Source: CAXQZU01 sp964228555 (lineage in GTDB: Bacteria; Planctomycetota; PLA2; JAEUHO01). From it: a stretch of DNA of 64,000 bases. The position numbers were made by a program, and so were the translations under genes. The notes below the pieces were generated by a model that searched no databases, was not told where the DNA came from, and worked only from the letters and a program-made list of their open reading frames with translations. Every line of letters begins with the position of its first letter. Within the stretch, counting starts at the first letter, position 1. Location: contig CAXQZU010000030.1 of the NCBI GenBank assembly GCA_964228555.1, forward strand, positions 1 to 64,000. Reading direction: 5' to 3'. Positions 27,691 through 37,130 of the stretch are shown piece by piece.

Positions 27691-29628
27691 CTAGCGCAGG
27701 AAGTTGATGAGCACGTCGTTCTTCAACGCGAAGAACATCAGCGTCAGCAGCAACAGCATCCCGCCCAGCTGCAGGCGGCCCACCACGGCGTCCGGAAGCG
27801 GGCGGCCGCGCAGCTTCTCGGCCAGCAGCAGCACGACATGGCCGCCGTCCAGCACCGGCACCGGCAGGATGTTGAGCACGGCCAGCATCACGCTCACGTA
27901 GGCGAGGAACCACAGCAGGTCCAGGAAGCCCTCGCGCGAGGCCCGGCTGCTGGCCGTGACCAGCGTGATGGGGCCCGCCACGTTCTTCGTGAAGGCGATC
28001 TGGCCGGAGAAGAAGCCGCCGATGGTGCGGAAGACGTTGACCACCTCACGGCCCAGGCGCTGCCCGCCATAGGCCAGCGCGGCCAGCACGCCGTGGCCCC
28101 CGATGCTCTCCTTCACCGGTACCAGCGCCAGCGGCAGGGCGCCCACCGGCACCGGCTGCTCGGGCGTGACCATCACCACGCGGCTGCTGGGCTCGCCGGG
28201 CACCTCGATGCGCAGCGGCAGGGCCTCGCCCGCCTTGGCGCCAGCCAACGCGGCGCGAACGTCCTCGAAGCTGGCCACCGTGCTGCTGCCCACCTCCAGC
28301 AGGCGGCTGCCGGCGGGCACCACGCCCTCGCAGGGCGAGCCCGCCTGCCGCACCACGAGCCCGCCACCCTCGTGCGCCTCGCTCAGCGAACCCGCCGGCG
28401 AGGGAGCCACGACGAGCGGACCGCCTGTGGCCAGCACGAGGTGCTCGCGCAACTGCGACACCGCCTGCCGGTCGCCCACGCCCGTGACGGCCACGCGCAG
28501 GCGCGCGCCATCGCGCTCCACCTCGATGGCCTCCAGCGCCGGGAGGTCCAGCGGGTCGAGCGCACGGCGGTCGGCCACCGGCAGCTCGCGTCCCGCCCCC
28601 AGCAGCGCCACGATGCGGTCCCCGCGCCGCAGGCCCGCCAGGGGGCCGCGCGCCTGCGCGACCATCGCCGGGCCTGCGCCCACGAGCCCGAGGCGGGCGG
28701 GCAGGGCGGCGGCAGCGCCGGCCGGCACCGGCCCCAGCGCCAGCACCGAGCGCTGGCCGTCACGCTCGCGCACCAGCTCCACCTCGCGCGCGCCGCGCAG
28801 GAAGGCACCCAGCGCGGCTTGCCAGGCCTCCAGCCCTCCGCGCACCAGCTGCCCGTCCACGCGAGCCGCCGCCGTGCCGTCCAGCACCAGGCTGCCTTCC
28901 GAGCCCAGGCCCATGGCGGGCCGCACGCCCAGCTGCACGATGCCCATGGTGTCGTCGTAGCGCGCGCGGGCCGTGAGCGACACCGGCTTGCCGTCCCGCT
29001 CGACCACGACCTCGCCAGCCTCCTTGGGGTCCAGGAAGGCCGCCTCGAGGCGCAGGTCCAGGAAGGAGTCCAGCGAGCGGCCCTCGATGGCCAGCACGCG
29101 ATCGCCGGGCTGCAAGCCTGCCTCCCAGGCCGGCGAGCCCGGCTGCACGCTGCCCACCACCGGCGGCACCTTCTCGAGCCCGCCGCCGTGGCACAGCGCG
29201 TAGAACACGAAGGCCGTCACGGCGTTCATGATCACGCCCGCGCTCACGATGAAGAGGCGGCTGCGGATGGGCTTGCTGGCGTACTCATCGGCGGCGCCGG
29301 AGCGCTCCTCGCCCGGGTTCTCGCCGGCCATCTTCACGTAGCCGCCCAGCGGGACGAGGGCCACGCGCACGTCCATGGCGTGCTCCGCCGGGTCCAGCCG
29401 GCGCTTGCCGAACGTGAGGCGGCGCGGCTGGCCGGGCAGGCTCTCCCAGCCGAAGAGGCGTGGGCCGAAGCCCACCGAGAAGGTCTCGACACGCGTCCCG
29501 GTGAGGCGGCAGGCCTTGAAGTGCCCGTACTCGTGGATCGCGATCAGGAAGCTGATGCCGAGGATGGCCCAGAGGATGCCGGGCGAGAGGAAGGCCAGCG
29601 CGTGGAGGGCGGTCAACGTGGTGATCAT
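27691..29628 (-). CDS. rseP: Site-2 protease, RseP/M50 family
   Basis: This 645-aa membrane metalloprotease has the catalytic HEYGH near residue 32 and the third-ligand motif PVLDGGH with Asp594. It is much longer than the 450-aa E. coli RseP: the extracytoplasmic part holds at least two PDZ-like regions (QPGSPAWEAGLQPGDRVLAIEG and a second copy near residues 400-460). Family members cut anti-sigma factors or signal-peptide remnants inside the membrane. The usual dxr-rseP order is kept, with 34 bases between them. Confidence 0.93.
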   Translation of the reverse strand: MITTLTALHALAFLSPGILWAILGISFLIAIHEYGHFKACRLTGTRVETFSVGFGPRLFGWESLPGQPRRLTFGKRRLDPAEHAMDVRVALVPLGGYVKMAGENPGEERSGAADEYASKPIRSRLFIVSAGVIMNAVTAFVFYALCHGGGLEKVPPVVGSVQPGSPAWEAGLQPGDRVLAIEGRSLDSFLDLRLEAAFLDPKEAGEVVVERDGKPVSLTARARYDDTMGIVQLGVRPAMGLGSEGSLVLDGTAAARVDGQLVRGGLEAWQAALGAFLRGAREVELVRERDGQRSVLALGPVPAGAAAALPARLGLVGAGPAMVAQARGPLAGLRRGDRIVALLGAGRELPVADRRALDPLDLPALEAIEVERDGARLRVAVTGVGDRQAVSQLREHLVLATGGPLVVAPSPAGSLSEAHEGGGLVVRQAGSPCEGVVPAGSRLLEVGSSTVASFEDVRAALAGAKAGEALPLRIEVPGEPSSRVVMVTPEQPVPVGALPLALVPVKESIGGHGVLAALAYGGQRLGREVVNVFRTIGGFFSGQIAFTKNVAGPITLVTASSRASREGFLDLLWFLAYVSVMLAVLNILPVPVLDGGHVVLLLAEKLRGRPLPDAVVGRLQLGGMLLLLTLMFFALKNDVLINFLR

Positions 29629-29662
29629 GGGGGTCCCAAGGTGGGGGCGCGGTCAGGGTGGG

Positions 29663-30823
29663 TCAACCGCCGGTCGCGAAGGCGCGGGCCCAGGCGTCGG
29701 CCTGCGCCAGACGCTGCAGGCTGGGCGCGGCCTCGAAGGGGTGCTGGGCCAGCGCGGCGGCAGCCGTGCGCGCGATGTCGGGGAAGGGCACCTGCCCGGC
29801 CAGGAAGCGTGCCACGGCCACCTCGTCGGCCGCGTTGAGGGCTGCGCCGGCCGTGCCCCCGCGCCGGGCCGCCTCGAAGCCCAGCCCTAGCGCCGGGAAG
29901 GCCTCGCGGTCGGGCGGCTCGAAGGTGAGCCTGGCGTAGTCGCGCACGTCGAAGCGCGTGCCCGGTGCCGGGAGGCGCTCGGGATAGCCCAGCGCGTAGC
30001 GCACCGGTCCGCGCATGTCCGGCTTGCTCATCTGGGCCACCACGCTGCCGTCCTCGAACTCGACCATGCTGTGCACGATCGACTGCGGGTGCACGACCAC
30101 CTCGATCCGGTCCGCCGGCACGTCGAAGAGCCAGCGGGCCTCGATCACCTCCAGCGCCTTGTTCATCAGCGTGGCGCTGTCCACGGTGATCCGCGGCCCC
30201 ATCTGCCAGGTGGGGTGCCGCAAGGCCTCGGCGGGCGTCACGCCGCCCAGCGAGGCGGCCGCGCGACCGCGGAAGGGGCCGCCCGATGCGGTCAGGATGA
30301 GGCGCCGCACCTCCTGCCTCCGTCCCGCCGCGAGGCACTGGAAGAGGGCCGAGTGCTCGCTGTCCACCGGGACGATCTCGGCACCGTGCTGGCGGGCCAC
30401 CTGCATCAGCAGGGGACCGGCCACGACCAGCGACTCCTTGTTGGCCAGCGCCAGCCGCTTGCCGGCCCGGGCCGCCTCCACGCTGGCCGCGAGGCCCGCC
30501 GCGCCCGTGATCGCCTGCACCACGATGGCCGTGGCGGGATCGCGCACCAGGTCCAGCAAGGCGGCCTCGCCGGCGCGCAGGTCGGGATCGCCCGGGCGCA
30601 GCAGGGCGCGCGCGTCCGCCGCAGCCTGCTCGTCCACGAGCACCGCCACGCGGGCCCCGAGGCGGCGCGCCACGGCCAGCAGCTCGGGGCCGCGCCGGTG
30701 GGCCGCCACGGCGCGCGTCACGAAGCGCTCCGGGTGGGCCTCCAGCACGTCGGCTGCGCTGGCTCCCACCGAGCCGGTGGCGCCCAAGACCACGACGCCG
30801 CGGGGCGCGAGCCGCTCGCTCAT
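29663..30823 (-). CDS. dxr: 1-deoxy-D-xylulose 5-phosphate reductoisomerase
   Basis: This 386-aa enzyme makes 2-C-methyl-D-erythritol 4-phosphate in the non-mevalonate isoprenoid pathway using NADPH. The cofactor loop VLGATGSVG, ALANKESLV, PVDSEHSA, TASGGPF and NSATLMNK-like segment VDSATLMNKALE are present. The length is normal. It begins a minus-strand operon with the site-2 protease and is divergent from purM. Confidence 0.97.
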   Translation of the reverse strand: MSERLAPRGVVVLGATGSVGASAADVLEAHPERFVTRAVAAHRRGPELLAVARRLGARVAVLVDEQAAADARALLRPGDPDLRAGEAALLDLVRDPATAIVVQAITGAAGLAASVEAARAGKRLALANKESLVVAGPLLMQVARQHGAEIVPVDSEHSALFQCLAAGRRQEVRRLILTASGGPFRGRAAASLGGVTPAEALRHPTWQMGPRITVDSATLMNKALEVIEARWLFDVPADRIEVVVHPQSIVHSMVEFEDGSVVAQMSKPDMRGPVRYALGYPERLPAPGTRFDVRDYARLTFEPPDREAFPALGLGFEAARRGGTAGAALNAADEVAVARFLAGQVPFPDIARTAAAALAQHPFEAAPSLQRLAQADAWARAFATGG

Positions 30824-30865
30824 GCCGCGGCACAGGGCGTGGGGTGGAGGCTGCGCATCGCCCGC

Positions 30866-30871
30866 ACCCTA
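30866..30871 (-). promoter_or_regulatory. Candidate -10 element TAGGGT of dxr
   Basis: TAGGGT on the minus strand lies 42 bases before the dxr start in the divergent dxr-purM gap. Confidence 0.4.
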
Positions 30872-30951
30872 CCCGACGCGTGCCAGCCCGCCGATGCCGG
30901 CCCGTGGGGCGGCGCGGCCGGGCCGGCCCCCGCGGGGTCCGCCTCCGGGCA

Positions 30952-30957
30952 TACGAT
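30952..30957 (+). promoter_or_regulatory. Candidate -10 element TACGAT of purM
   Basis: TACGAT lies 22 bases before the purM ATG. The leader contains CGGAGG, a good ribosome binding site. Confidence 0.45.
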
Positions 30958-30979
30958 GCCGCCTCCCCGGAGGCCCGCC

Positions 30980-32005
30980 ATGGCTGCCCTGACCTACCGC
31001 GACGCAGGCGTGGACATCAACCGCAAGAGCGACATGATCGATCGCATCGGCGGCATGGTGAAGGGCACCTTCACGCCGGGCGTGCTGCATGAGCTGGGCG
31101 CGTACGGCGGGATGGTGTCGGGCCTCTTCCCGCACCTCAAGGACCCGGTGCTGGTGGCCACCAACGATGGCGTGGGCACCAAGGTGCGCACGGCGGTGCG
31201 CGCGGGCCAGGTGCGCGGGCTGGGCCGCGACATCGTCAACCACTGCGTGAACGACGCGCTGGTGCAGGGGGCGCAGCCGCTCTTCTTCCTGGACTACTTC
31301 GCCGCCAACAAGCTCGACGACGCGATCTTCCACGAGGTCGTGGGCGGGATGTGCGACGCCCTGCGCGAGGCCGGCGCTGCCCTCATCGGCGGCGAGACGG
31401 CCGAGATGCCCGGCGTCTACGCCCCCGGCGAGTTCGACGTGGTGGGCTTCCTCGTGGGCGTCGTGGAGAAGGCGCGCATCTGGCCGCGCCAGGTGGGCGT
31501 GGGCGACGTGCTCGTCGGCGTGCGCAGCAACGGGCTGCACACCAATGGGTTCTCGCTGGTGAACCGGCTCATCGAGCGGGATGGGCTGGACGTGCATGCC
31601 GACCCGGGCGGGCTGGGCGAGAGCCTCGCCAGCGCGCTGCTGCGCCCGCACCGCTCGTACCTGCAGCCGGTGCGCCGCCTCGAGAAGGCGGTGGAGATCC
31701 ACGCGCTGGCCCACATCACCGGCGGCGGCATCCAGGACAACCTGCCCCGCGTGCTGCCTGCGGGCGTGGGTGCCGAGGTGGACCGCGGGGCGTGGACCCC
31801 CAACCCGGTCTTCCGCTGGCTGGTCCAGCGCACGGGCATCGGGGCCGACGAGGCCTTCCACGTGCTCAACATGGGCTGCGGCCTGATCGTGGTGCTGCCC
31901 AAGGGGAGCGAGCAGCAGGCACTGGCCACCCTGCGCGAGGCGGGCGAGGAGGCATGGGTGATCGGGCGTCTCGTGCCGGGCGAGGGCGTGCGCTTCACGC
32001 GCTAG
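30980..32005 (+). CDS. purM: Phosphoribosylformylglycinamidine cyclo-ligase
   Basis: This 341-aa AIR synthetase closes the imidazole ring in purine synthesis using ATP. Signatures include TYRDAGVDINRKSDMI, the DGVGTK loop, GGETAEMPG and NGLHTNGFSL. The ATG at 30980 is preceded by CCGGAGG. The length matches the family. It begins the all-plus block that runs to 45.3 kb. Confidence 0.97.
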   Translation: MAALTYRDAGVDINRKSDMIDRIGGMVKGTFTPGVLHELGAYGGMVSGLFPHLKDPVLVATNDGVGTKVRTAVRAGQVRGLGRDIVNHCVNDALVQGAQPLFFLDYFAANKLDDAIFHEVVGGMCDALREAGAALIGGETAEMPGVYAPGEFDVVGFLVGVVEKARIWPRQVGVGDVLVGVRSNGLHTNGFSLVNRLIERDGLDVHADPGGLGESLASALLRPHRSYLQPVRRLEKAVEIHALAHITGGGIQDNLPRVLPAGVGAEVDRGAWTPNPVFRWLVQRTGIGADEAFHVLNMGCGLIVVLPKGSEQQALATLREAGEEAWVIGRLVPGEGVRFTR

Positions 32006-32022
32006 CCGGGCAGCCCGCGTCC

Positions 32023-32628
32023 ATGCCCACCTCCGCTGGCCGTGTCGAGGGCACCCTGGCGTGGTGGGCCCTCATCGCGCTGCTGGGCGCGGCCGTGGGC
32101 TACGCGCTGCACGCGATGCGCGACGAGGGCCGGCACATGCACGCGCAGGAACAGCAGGCGCTGTCCGCAGCGGAGGACCTGCTGGCCCGGCTGCACGAGC
32201 ACCAGCGGGCCACGGGGCGCTACGCGGGGCTCGAGGAGCTGGCGCAGGCCGGCCGGCTCGCCGCCGCTCCCGGTACGCGCGACGGCCGCGCGTCGCTGGG
32301 CGTGCCGGGCTACACCCTGCACGTGCTGCTCCCCACGGGCACCAACGCTGCCGGCGAGGTGCTGCTGGAGCAGGCGCCCGCCACCAGCGACCCGCTGCTC
32401 GTGGCACGCCACGTGGCCGTGGTGGCCCGGCCGCTGAGGCCCGGCGAGGATGGCTATCGAGCGTGGTACCTCGACGAGACGGGGCGCGTGTTCCTGCAGG
32501 AGGGCGTGTCGGACCTCGATGCACTGCGCGAGACGCCCTTCCCGCGCGTGCGCCTGCCCGCACTCGACTCCAAGGCCGGCAGTGGCTCGGCCTGGCACGC
32601 GCTGGAGTCCATCCCGGAGCCGCGCTGA
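32023..32628 (+). CDS. Pseudopilin-like single-pass membrane protein
   Basis: This 201-aa protein has an N-terminal transmembrane segment (WWALIALLGAAVGYALHAM). A helix with QALSAAEDLLARLHEHQRATGRY follows, then a beta-rich part (GYTLHVLLPTG, GYRAWYLDETGRVFL). The layout resembles pseudopilin-like proteins, but no prepilin peptidase site was identified. It follows purM by 17 bases and may be cotranscribed with it. Role unknown. Confidence 0.7.
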   Translation: MPTSAGRVEGTLAWWALIALLGAAVGYALHAMRDEGRHMHAQEQQALSAAEDLLARLHEHQRATGRYAGLEELAQAGRLAAAPGTRDGRASLGVPGYTLHVLLPTGTNAAGEVLLEQAPATSDPLLVARHVAVVARPLRPGEDGYRAWYLDETGRVFLQEGVSDLDALRETPFPRVRLPALDSKAGSGSAWHALESIPEPR

Positions 32629-32702
32629 GCCCTGCGCCAGCCCGGGCGGGGCGCACGGTGGCGCCAGCGCCCGGGACCTTCGGGCCCTCGCCCGGCGGAC
32701 CG

Positions 32703-32708
32703 TAGGAT
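32703..32708 (+). promoter_or_regulatory. -10 element TAGGAT of a probable leaderless operon
   Basis: TAGGAT ends seven bases before the GTG start at 32716 of the six-gene unit, leaving no room for a ribosome binding site. Confidence 0.5.
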
Positions 32709-32715
32709 TGCGCCC

Positions 32716-34095
32716 GTGGCCCTGCCGTCCCCGCACCCCGCCCCGCATCCCACCACGGCCCGTGGCTTCGCCCTGTCGGTGGCGCAACGCCTGCGCGAGG
32801 CGGGGCACCAGGCCTTGTTCTGCGGCGGCGCCGTGCGGGACCGCCTGCTGGGGCGCACGCCGGGGGACTACGACATCGCCACCAGCGCGCCGCCCGAGGC
32901 GGTGGCGCCGCTGTTCCCGCATGCCCTGCTGGTGGGGGCGCAGTTCGGCACGGTCGTGGTGCCCGGCGAGGGCCGGCAGGTCGAGGTCACCACCTTCCGC
33001 GCCGACGGCCTCTACATCGACGGGCGACGGCCCGTGGGCGTGGTGTTCAGCGACGCGCGCACCGACGCCCAGCGACGCGACTTCACGGTGAACGGGCTCT
33101 TCGAGGACCCGGTCACGGGCGAGGTGGTGGACTACGTCGAGGGCCGCCGCGACCTGCGCGCCCGCCTGCTGCGGGCGATCGGCGACCCGTCCGCACGCTT
33201 CCTCGAGGACCACCTGCGCATGCTGCGGGCCGTGCGACTCTGCGCGCAGCTCAACTTCGCCATCGAGCCGCGCACCTTCGACGCCCTGCGCGACCTGGCA
33301 CCACGCGTCGCCTCGGTGTCGGTGGAGCGCATCCGCGCCGAGCTGGTGCGGCTGCTGCGCCACGGCCGCGGCAAGGCCCTGCGCCTGCTGCGCGACGCGA
33401 ACCTGCTGGCGTACGTGCTGCCCGAGGTGGAAGCGATGCAGGGCGTCACCCAGCCGCCGCGCTACCACCCGGAGGGCGACGTGTTCGTGCACACGGCGCT
33501 GGTGCTGGACAACCTGGGCGCGCTGGACGACCTGCCGCCGGAACACGCCGAGGACTTGCTGTGGGCGGCCCTGCTGCACGACGTCAGCAAGCCGGCCACG
33601 CGCAGCGTGGGCCCGGATGGCCGCATCCGCTTCCATGGCCACGAGTCGCAGGGCCGGGACGCCAGCGCCGCGCTGCTGGAACGCCTCAAGTCGGCCCGGC
33701 GCTGCGTGGATCGCGTGGGGGATCTGGTCGGGACGCACATGCAGTTCCCGGCCCTGCCCCAGATGCGCCCGGCCCGCCTGCGCCGCTTCCTGGCCCAGCC
33801 CGACATCGAGCTGCACCTGCGCCTGCACCGCGCCGACTGCAGCGCCAGCCATGGCGACACCTCGCTGCTCGCCTTCTGCCGGGAGCGGCTCGAGGAACTG
33901 GGCGAGGAGCGGGCGTTGCCGGCCCCGCTGCTCACCGGCAGCGACCTGCTGGCGGCGGGCTACACCGCGGGTCCCGCGCTGGGGGAGCTGCTGCGCTGGG
34001 TGCGTGACCTCCAGCTCGAGGGCGAGGTGCAGGACCGCGAGCAGGCGCTGCAGCGCGTCCTCCTCCACAGCCCGCCCGCGGCGCGCGGGGCCTAG
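32716..34095 (+). CDS. CCA-adding / poly(A) polymerase-type nucleotidyltransferase
   Basis: This 459-aa class II nucleotidyltransferase has the head motif FCGGAVRDRLLGRTPGDYDIAT (metal-binding Asp51 and Asp53), RRDFTVNGLFEDP and the arm RFLEDHLRMLRAVR. A C-terminal HD domain is indicated by WAALLHDVSKP and FHGHESQG. Such enzymes add CCA to tRNA ends or poly(A) to RNA, and sequence alone does not decide between them. It starts with GTG, is probably leaderless, and opens a six-gene unit with no gap before the next gene. Confidence 0.93.
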   Translation: MALPSPHPAPHPTTARGFALSVAQRLREAGHQALFCGGAVRDRLLGRTPGDYDIATSAPPEAVAPLFPHALLVGAQFGTVVVPGEGRQVEVTTFRADGLYIDGRRPVGVVFSDARTDAQRRDFTVNGLFEDPVTGEVVDYVEGRRDLRARLLRAIGDPSARFLEDHLRMLRAVRLCAQLNFAIEPRTFDALRDLAPRVASVSVERIRAELVRLLRHGRGKALRLLRDANLLAYVLPEVEAMQGVTQPPRYHPEGDVFVHTALVLDNLGALDDLPPEHAEDLLWAALLHDVSKPATRSVGPDGRIRFHGHESQGRDASAALLERLKSARRCVDRVGDLVGTHMQFPALPQMRPARLRRFLAQPDIELHLRLHRADCSASHGDTSLLAFCRERLEELGEERALPAPLLTGSDLLAAGYTAGPALGELLRWVRDLQLEGEVQDREQALQRVLLHSPPAARGA

Positions 34096-36069
34096 GTGCG
34101 AGCGTCCCACCTCCCTCGCGCGCGGCAGGGCAGGGCTCGCGCCCTGCGCGTGGGCTTGCTGGCGTGCATGGCGGCGCTGGCCCTCGGCAGCCCCGTGTCC
34201 GCCGAAGCGCCCGAGCAGGCGATGCTGCGCGCCCTGCGACGCGCCTCCGACCGCTCCGCGCCCGTGGAGGTTCGCCAGGCTTGCGCCGACGAGGCGCTCG
34301 CGGTGGCCGGGGACCGCGAGGGCGACGCCTTCGCAGCCGCGGCCTCCAGCCTGCTGGCCCACGACGAGGTGCGTGCCCTGCGACTGGCCGTGCGCGCCCG
34401 GCGGGCGGGCGCGTGGAACGGCCTGCCCGGCCTGCGCGGCGCGGTCGACCGCCTGCCCGCGCGCGCCGAGGCAGCGGACGAGGCGCGCCGTGCCGCACTG
34501 CGCCTGTGCTGCGGGCTGGATGGGGGGGCTGCTGCGCGGGCCCTCTCCTGGCCCGCCGAGGCCGCCGTGCAGGAGGCCCTCGCGTCCTGCCTGGGCCCCA
34601 GCCTGCTGGAAGGCGAGCCGCAGGTCGTGCAGGCGCGCCTGGGGCCAGCCCTCGCGGCGCGCCAGCGGCTCCACGAGGCCGGCGAGGCCGACGAGTCGCG
34701 TTCGCGTGCCGCCCTCGAGCAGTTGCTGCAGCCGGTGGATGCCAGCCTGCCGCTGCTGCTCTCGCTGGGCCGCGCCGCCGTGGCTGGCGCACCGCCCGGG
34801 CTGCTGGCGGAATCCCTCGACGTGCTGGCCTTGCTGGGGGCCTCGGGGCGCCGCGAGGCCACGCCGGTGCTGGTGGCGGGGCTGGAGTCCATGCAGGGCT
34901 GGGTGCGCCACCAGGCGTGCGCGGCGCTGGCCGACCTGCGCGATCCCGCCGCCGCCGTGGCGCTGGCCCGGCAGGTGGCCTACGCCGGCGATCCCTTCCG
35001 CGCACGGGAGTCGTGGGACTACCCCGGCAGCGTGGACACGCCCATCCCGGCCGAGGCGTGGCCCACCGTGGAGTACTACGCGATCGACGTGGCCGCGTGC
35101 GATGCGTTGCTCGCGCTGGGTGCTCGCGGGGCGGCTGGATGGCTGGTGCGCAACGCACTCGACCCCACGCGCCGCAACCTGCGCATCCGCGTGCCGCAGG
35201 ACGCCATCGACGTGCTGCGCAGGCACCTGCCCGCCGCACCGCTGCCCGAGCGGCTGGTGGAGGGCAGCCTGCCGGATCGCTGGGCCGACTGGCTGGCGCT
35301 GGAGGCATGGTGGCGCGCGCACCGCGACGACGCGGGACTGCTGGCCACGCGCTTCCCCGTCGAGGACGCGGGCTGGCAGGCCGCGGCCGCGCGCCTCGCG
35401 CAGCGCCTCGTCGAGCCCAAGGTGCTGGAGCTGATGATCGCCAAGGACTCCTGCGAGCTGCTGGGCGCAGCCATGACGCCCGCCCTGGTGCGGGCGCTGG
35501 ACGGGGCCAAGCCGGGCGGCCTCACCGAGCTGGCGCGCGCGCTGGCACGCACCCGTGACCCGCAGGCTGCCCCCGCCCTGCGCGGCCTGCTGCGCGCGCC
35601 GCAGGGCTTCGTGCGGGCGGCGGCGGCCGAGGTGCTCGACCACCTGGCCCGCAAGGACGGCGCGGTGGTGGACGACCTCGTGGCGGCGCTGGACGACGTG
35701 GACTGCGGCGTGCGCGTGGCAGCGATGAAGGGCTTGGTGGGTGCGCCGGTGGACGCACGCGTGCTCGCGGCCGCCTTGCAGCACGACGAGGCCTCGCATG
35801 CACAGCGCTGCGGGGCCGATGCCAGCCTGCGCTGGGCGCGCAGCGCCGTGCTGATGGTGCAGGAGGGCGGCGCGCACGCGCAGGTGCTGCTCGAGGGCTG
35901 CGCGCACGCCGACCGCGTGGTGCGGCGCAGTGCCTGGGACCTGCTGCGCAGCGCGCTAGGCCTGCCGGACCACCTGTTCGACCCGCTGCCCTCGCCCACC
36001 AGCCCGGGCTGGCGCGCCATCGACCCTGCGGCCGTGGACGCGGCCGTGGCGGCACGGAGGGCGCGATGA
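34096..36069 (+). CDS. Secreted HEAT-repeat protein
   Basis: This 657-aa protein starts with GTG directly after the preceding TAG. A signal peptide (VGLLACMAALALGSPVSA) is cleaved near residue 36. Most of the chain is HEAT-like, with clear repeats such as GWVRHQACAALADLRDPAAAVALA, GFVRAAAAEVLDHLA and CGVRVAAMKGLVGA. A segment with WDYPGSVDTP near residue 310 is not repeat-like. The ATGA overlap with the ABC ATPase shows translational coupling. It is probably a periplasmic scaffold; partners are unknown. Confidence 0.82.
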   Translation: MRASHLPRARQGRARALRVGLLACMAALALGSPVSAEAPEQAMLRALRRASDRSAPVEVRQACADEALAVAGDREGDAFAAAASSLLAHDEVRALRLAVRARRAGAWNGLPGLRGAVDRLPARAEAADEARRAALRLCCGLDGGAAARALSWPAEAAVQEALASCLGPSLLEGEPQVVQARLGPALAARQRLHEAGEADESRSRAALEQLLQPVDASLPLLLSLGRAAVAGAPPGLLAESLDVLALLGASGRREATPVLVAGLESMQGWVRHQACAALADLRDPAAAVALARQVAYAGDPFRARESWDYPGSVDTPIPAEAWPTVEYYAIDVAACDALLALGARGAAGWLVRNALDPTRRNLRIRVPQDAIDVLRRHLPAAPLPERLVEGSLPDRWADWLALEAWWRAHRDDAGLLATRFPVEDAGWQAAAARLAQRLVEPKVLELMIAKDSCELLGAAMTPALVRALDGAKPGGLTELARALARTRDPQAAPALRGLLRAPQGFVRAAAAEVLDHLARKDGAVVDDLVAALDDVDCGVRVAAMKGLVGAPVDARVLAAALQHDEASHAQRCGADASLRWARSAVLMVQEGGAHAQVLLEGCAHADRVVRRSAWDLLRSALGLPDHLFDPLPSPTSPGWRAIDPAAVDAAVAARRAR

Positions 36070-37130
36070 GTGCGCGCGGCATCCGGCTGGAAGGCGTGAC
36101 CAAGGGCTTCGGGCCGGGCGCCCCGGTGCTCCGGGGCCTGGACCTCGAGGTCGCGCCGGGGACCTCGCTGGCCTTGCTGGGACCCAGCGGCAGCGGCAAG
36201 AGCACGGCGCTGCGCCTCGTGGCGGGCCTGGAGCGCCCGGAGGCAGGACGCGTGTGGCTGGGCGCGGCCTGCGTGGCGGGGCCCGGTGCGTGGCTGCCGC
36301 CCGAGCGCCGCGGCGTGGGGCTGCTGTTCCAGGACCTCGAGCTGTGGCCGCACCGCAGCCTCGCCGAGAACATCGCCTTCGGCCTGCCGGGACGGCCGCG
36401 CGGGCGGCAGGCCCGCGAGCACCCGCGCGTGCGCGAGCTGGCCGTGCGCCTGGGCCTGCTGGGACTGCTGGAGCGCACCCCGGCGCAACTCTCGGGCGGC
36501 GAGCGCCAGCGTGGCGCGCTGGCTCGCACGCTGGCGCCGCAGCCGGACGTGCTGCTGCTCGACGAGCCGCTGGCCGCGATGGACCCGGCGCGGCGCGGGG
36601 ACCTCCTCGCGCTGCTGGCCGGGCTGGTGCAGGAGTCCGGCATCACGCTGCTGGTGGTGACGCACGCCCCGCAGGAAGCGCTGGCGCTGGGGCAGCGCAT
36701 TGCTGTGCTCGAGCATGGCCGCGTGGTGGAGCAGGCCGCCGGCGGCGACCTCTACGGTGCGCCGCGCACGGCCGCAGGGGCACGGGCGCTGGGCGAGGCC
36801 AACCTGCTGCCCGCCACGCGCGAGGGCGCCGCCTGGCTCACGGCGCTGGGCACCTTGCCCGCGCAGCGAGACGACGACCGCAGCGCACGGCACGTGCTGG
36901 TGCGTCCCTCCGCCTTGCGGGCGACCCCGGCGCCCGGCGCGCGCGCCCGGGTCGAGGCCTGCTGGTGCCGCGGCGCCGACCATGCCGTGCGCGTGGTGCT
37001 GGATGGGCAGCCGCTGCTGGCGACGGCGGGCGCCGCGTGCGCACGAGGCAGCGCCGTGCGCCTGGAGGTCGTGGGGCCGGTGGTCGGCGTGGACGGGGCA
37101 GCATCCTGCGGCGAGGATGCGCCGGCATGA
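36066..37130 (+). CDS. ABC transporter ATP-binding protein with TOBE-like tail
   Basis: This 354-aa importer-type ATPase has Walker A GPSGSGKST (39-47), signature LSGGE (142-146), Walker B LLLDEP (163-168) and the H-switch THAPQ. After residue 240 it has a regulatory TOBE-like domain (VLVRPSALRATPA), as in iron(III), sulfate or polyol importers. No permease or binding protein lies nearby. It overlaps both neighbours by ATGA, between a HEAT protein and a pentaheme cytochrome. Its cargo is unknown. Confidence 0.88.
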   Translation: MSARGIRLEGVTKGFGPGAPVLRGLDLEVAPGTSLALLGPSGSGKSTALRLVAGLERPEAGRVWLGAACVAGPGAWLPPERRGVGLLFQDLELWPHRSLAENIAFGLPGRPRGRQAREHPRVRELAVRLGLLGLLERTPAQLSGGERQRGALARTLAPQPDVLLLDEPLAAMDPARRGDLLALLAGLVQESGITLLVVTHAPQEALALGQRIAVLEHGRVVEQAAGGDLYGAPRTAAGARALGEANLLPATREGAAWLTALGTLPAQRDDDRSARHVLVRPSALRATPAPGARARVEACWCRGADHAVRVVLDGQPLLATAGAACARGSAVRLEVVGPVVGVDGAASCGEDAPA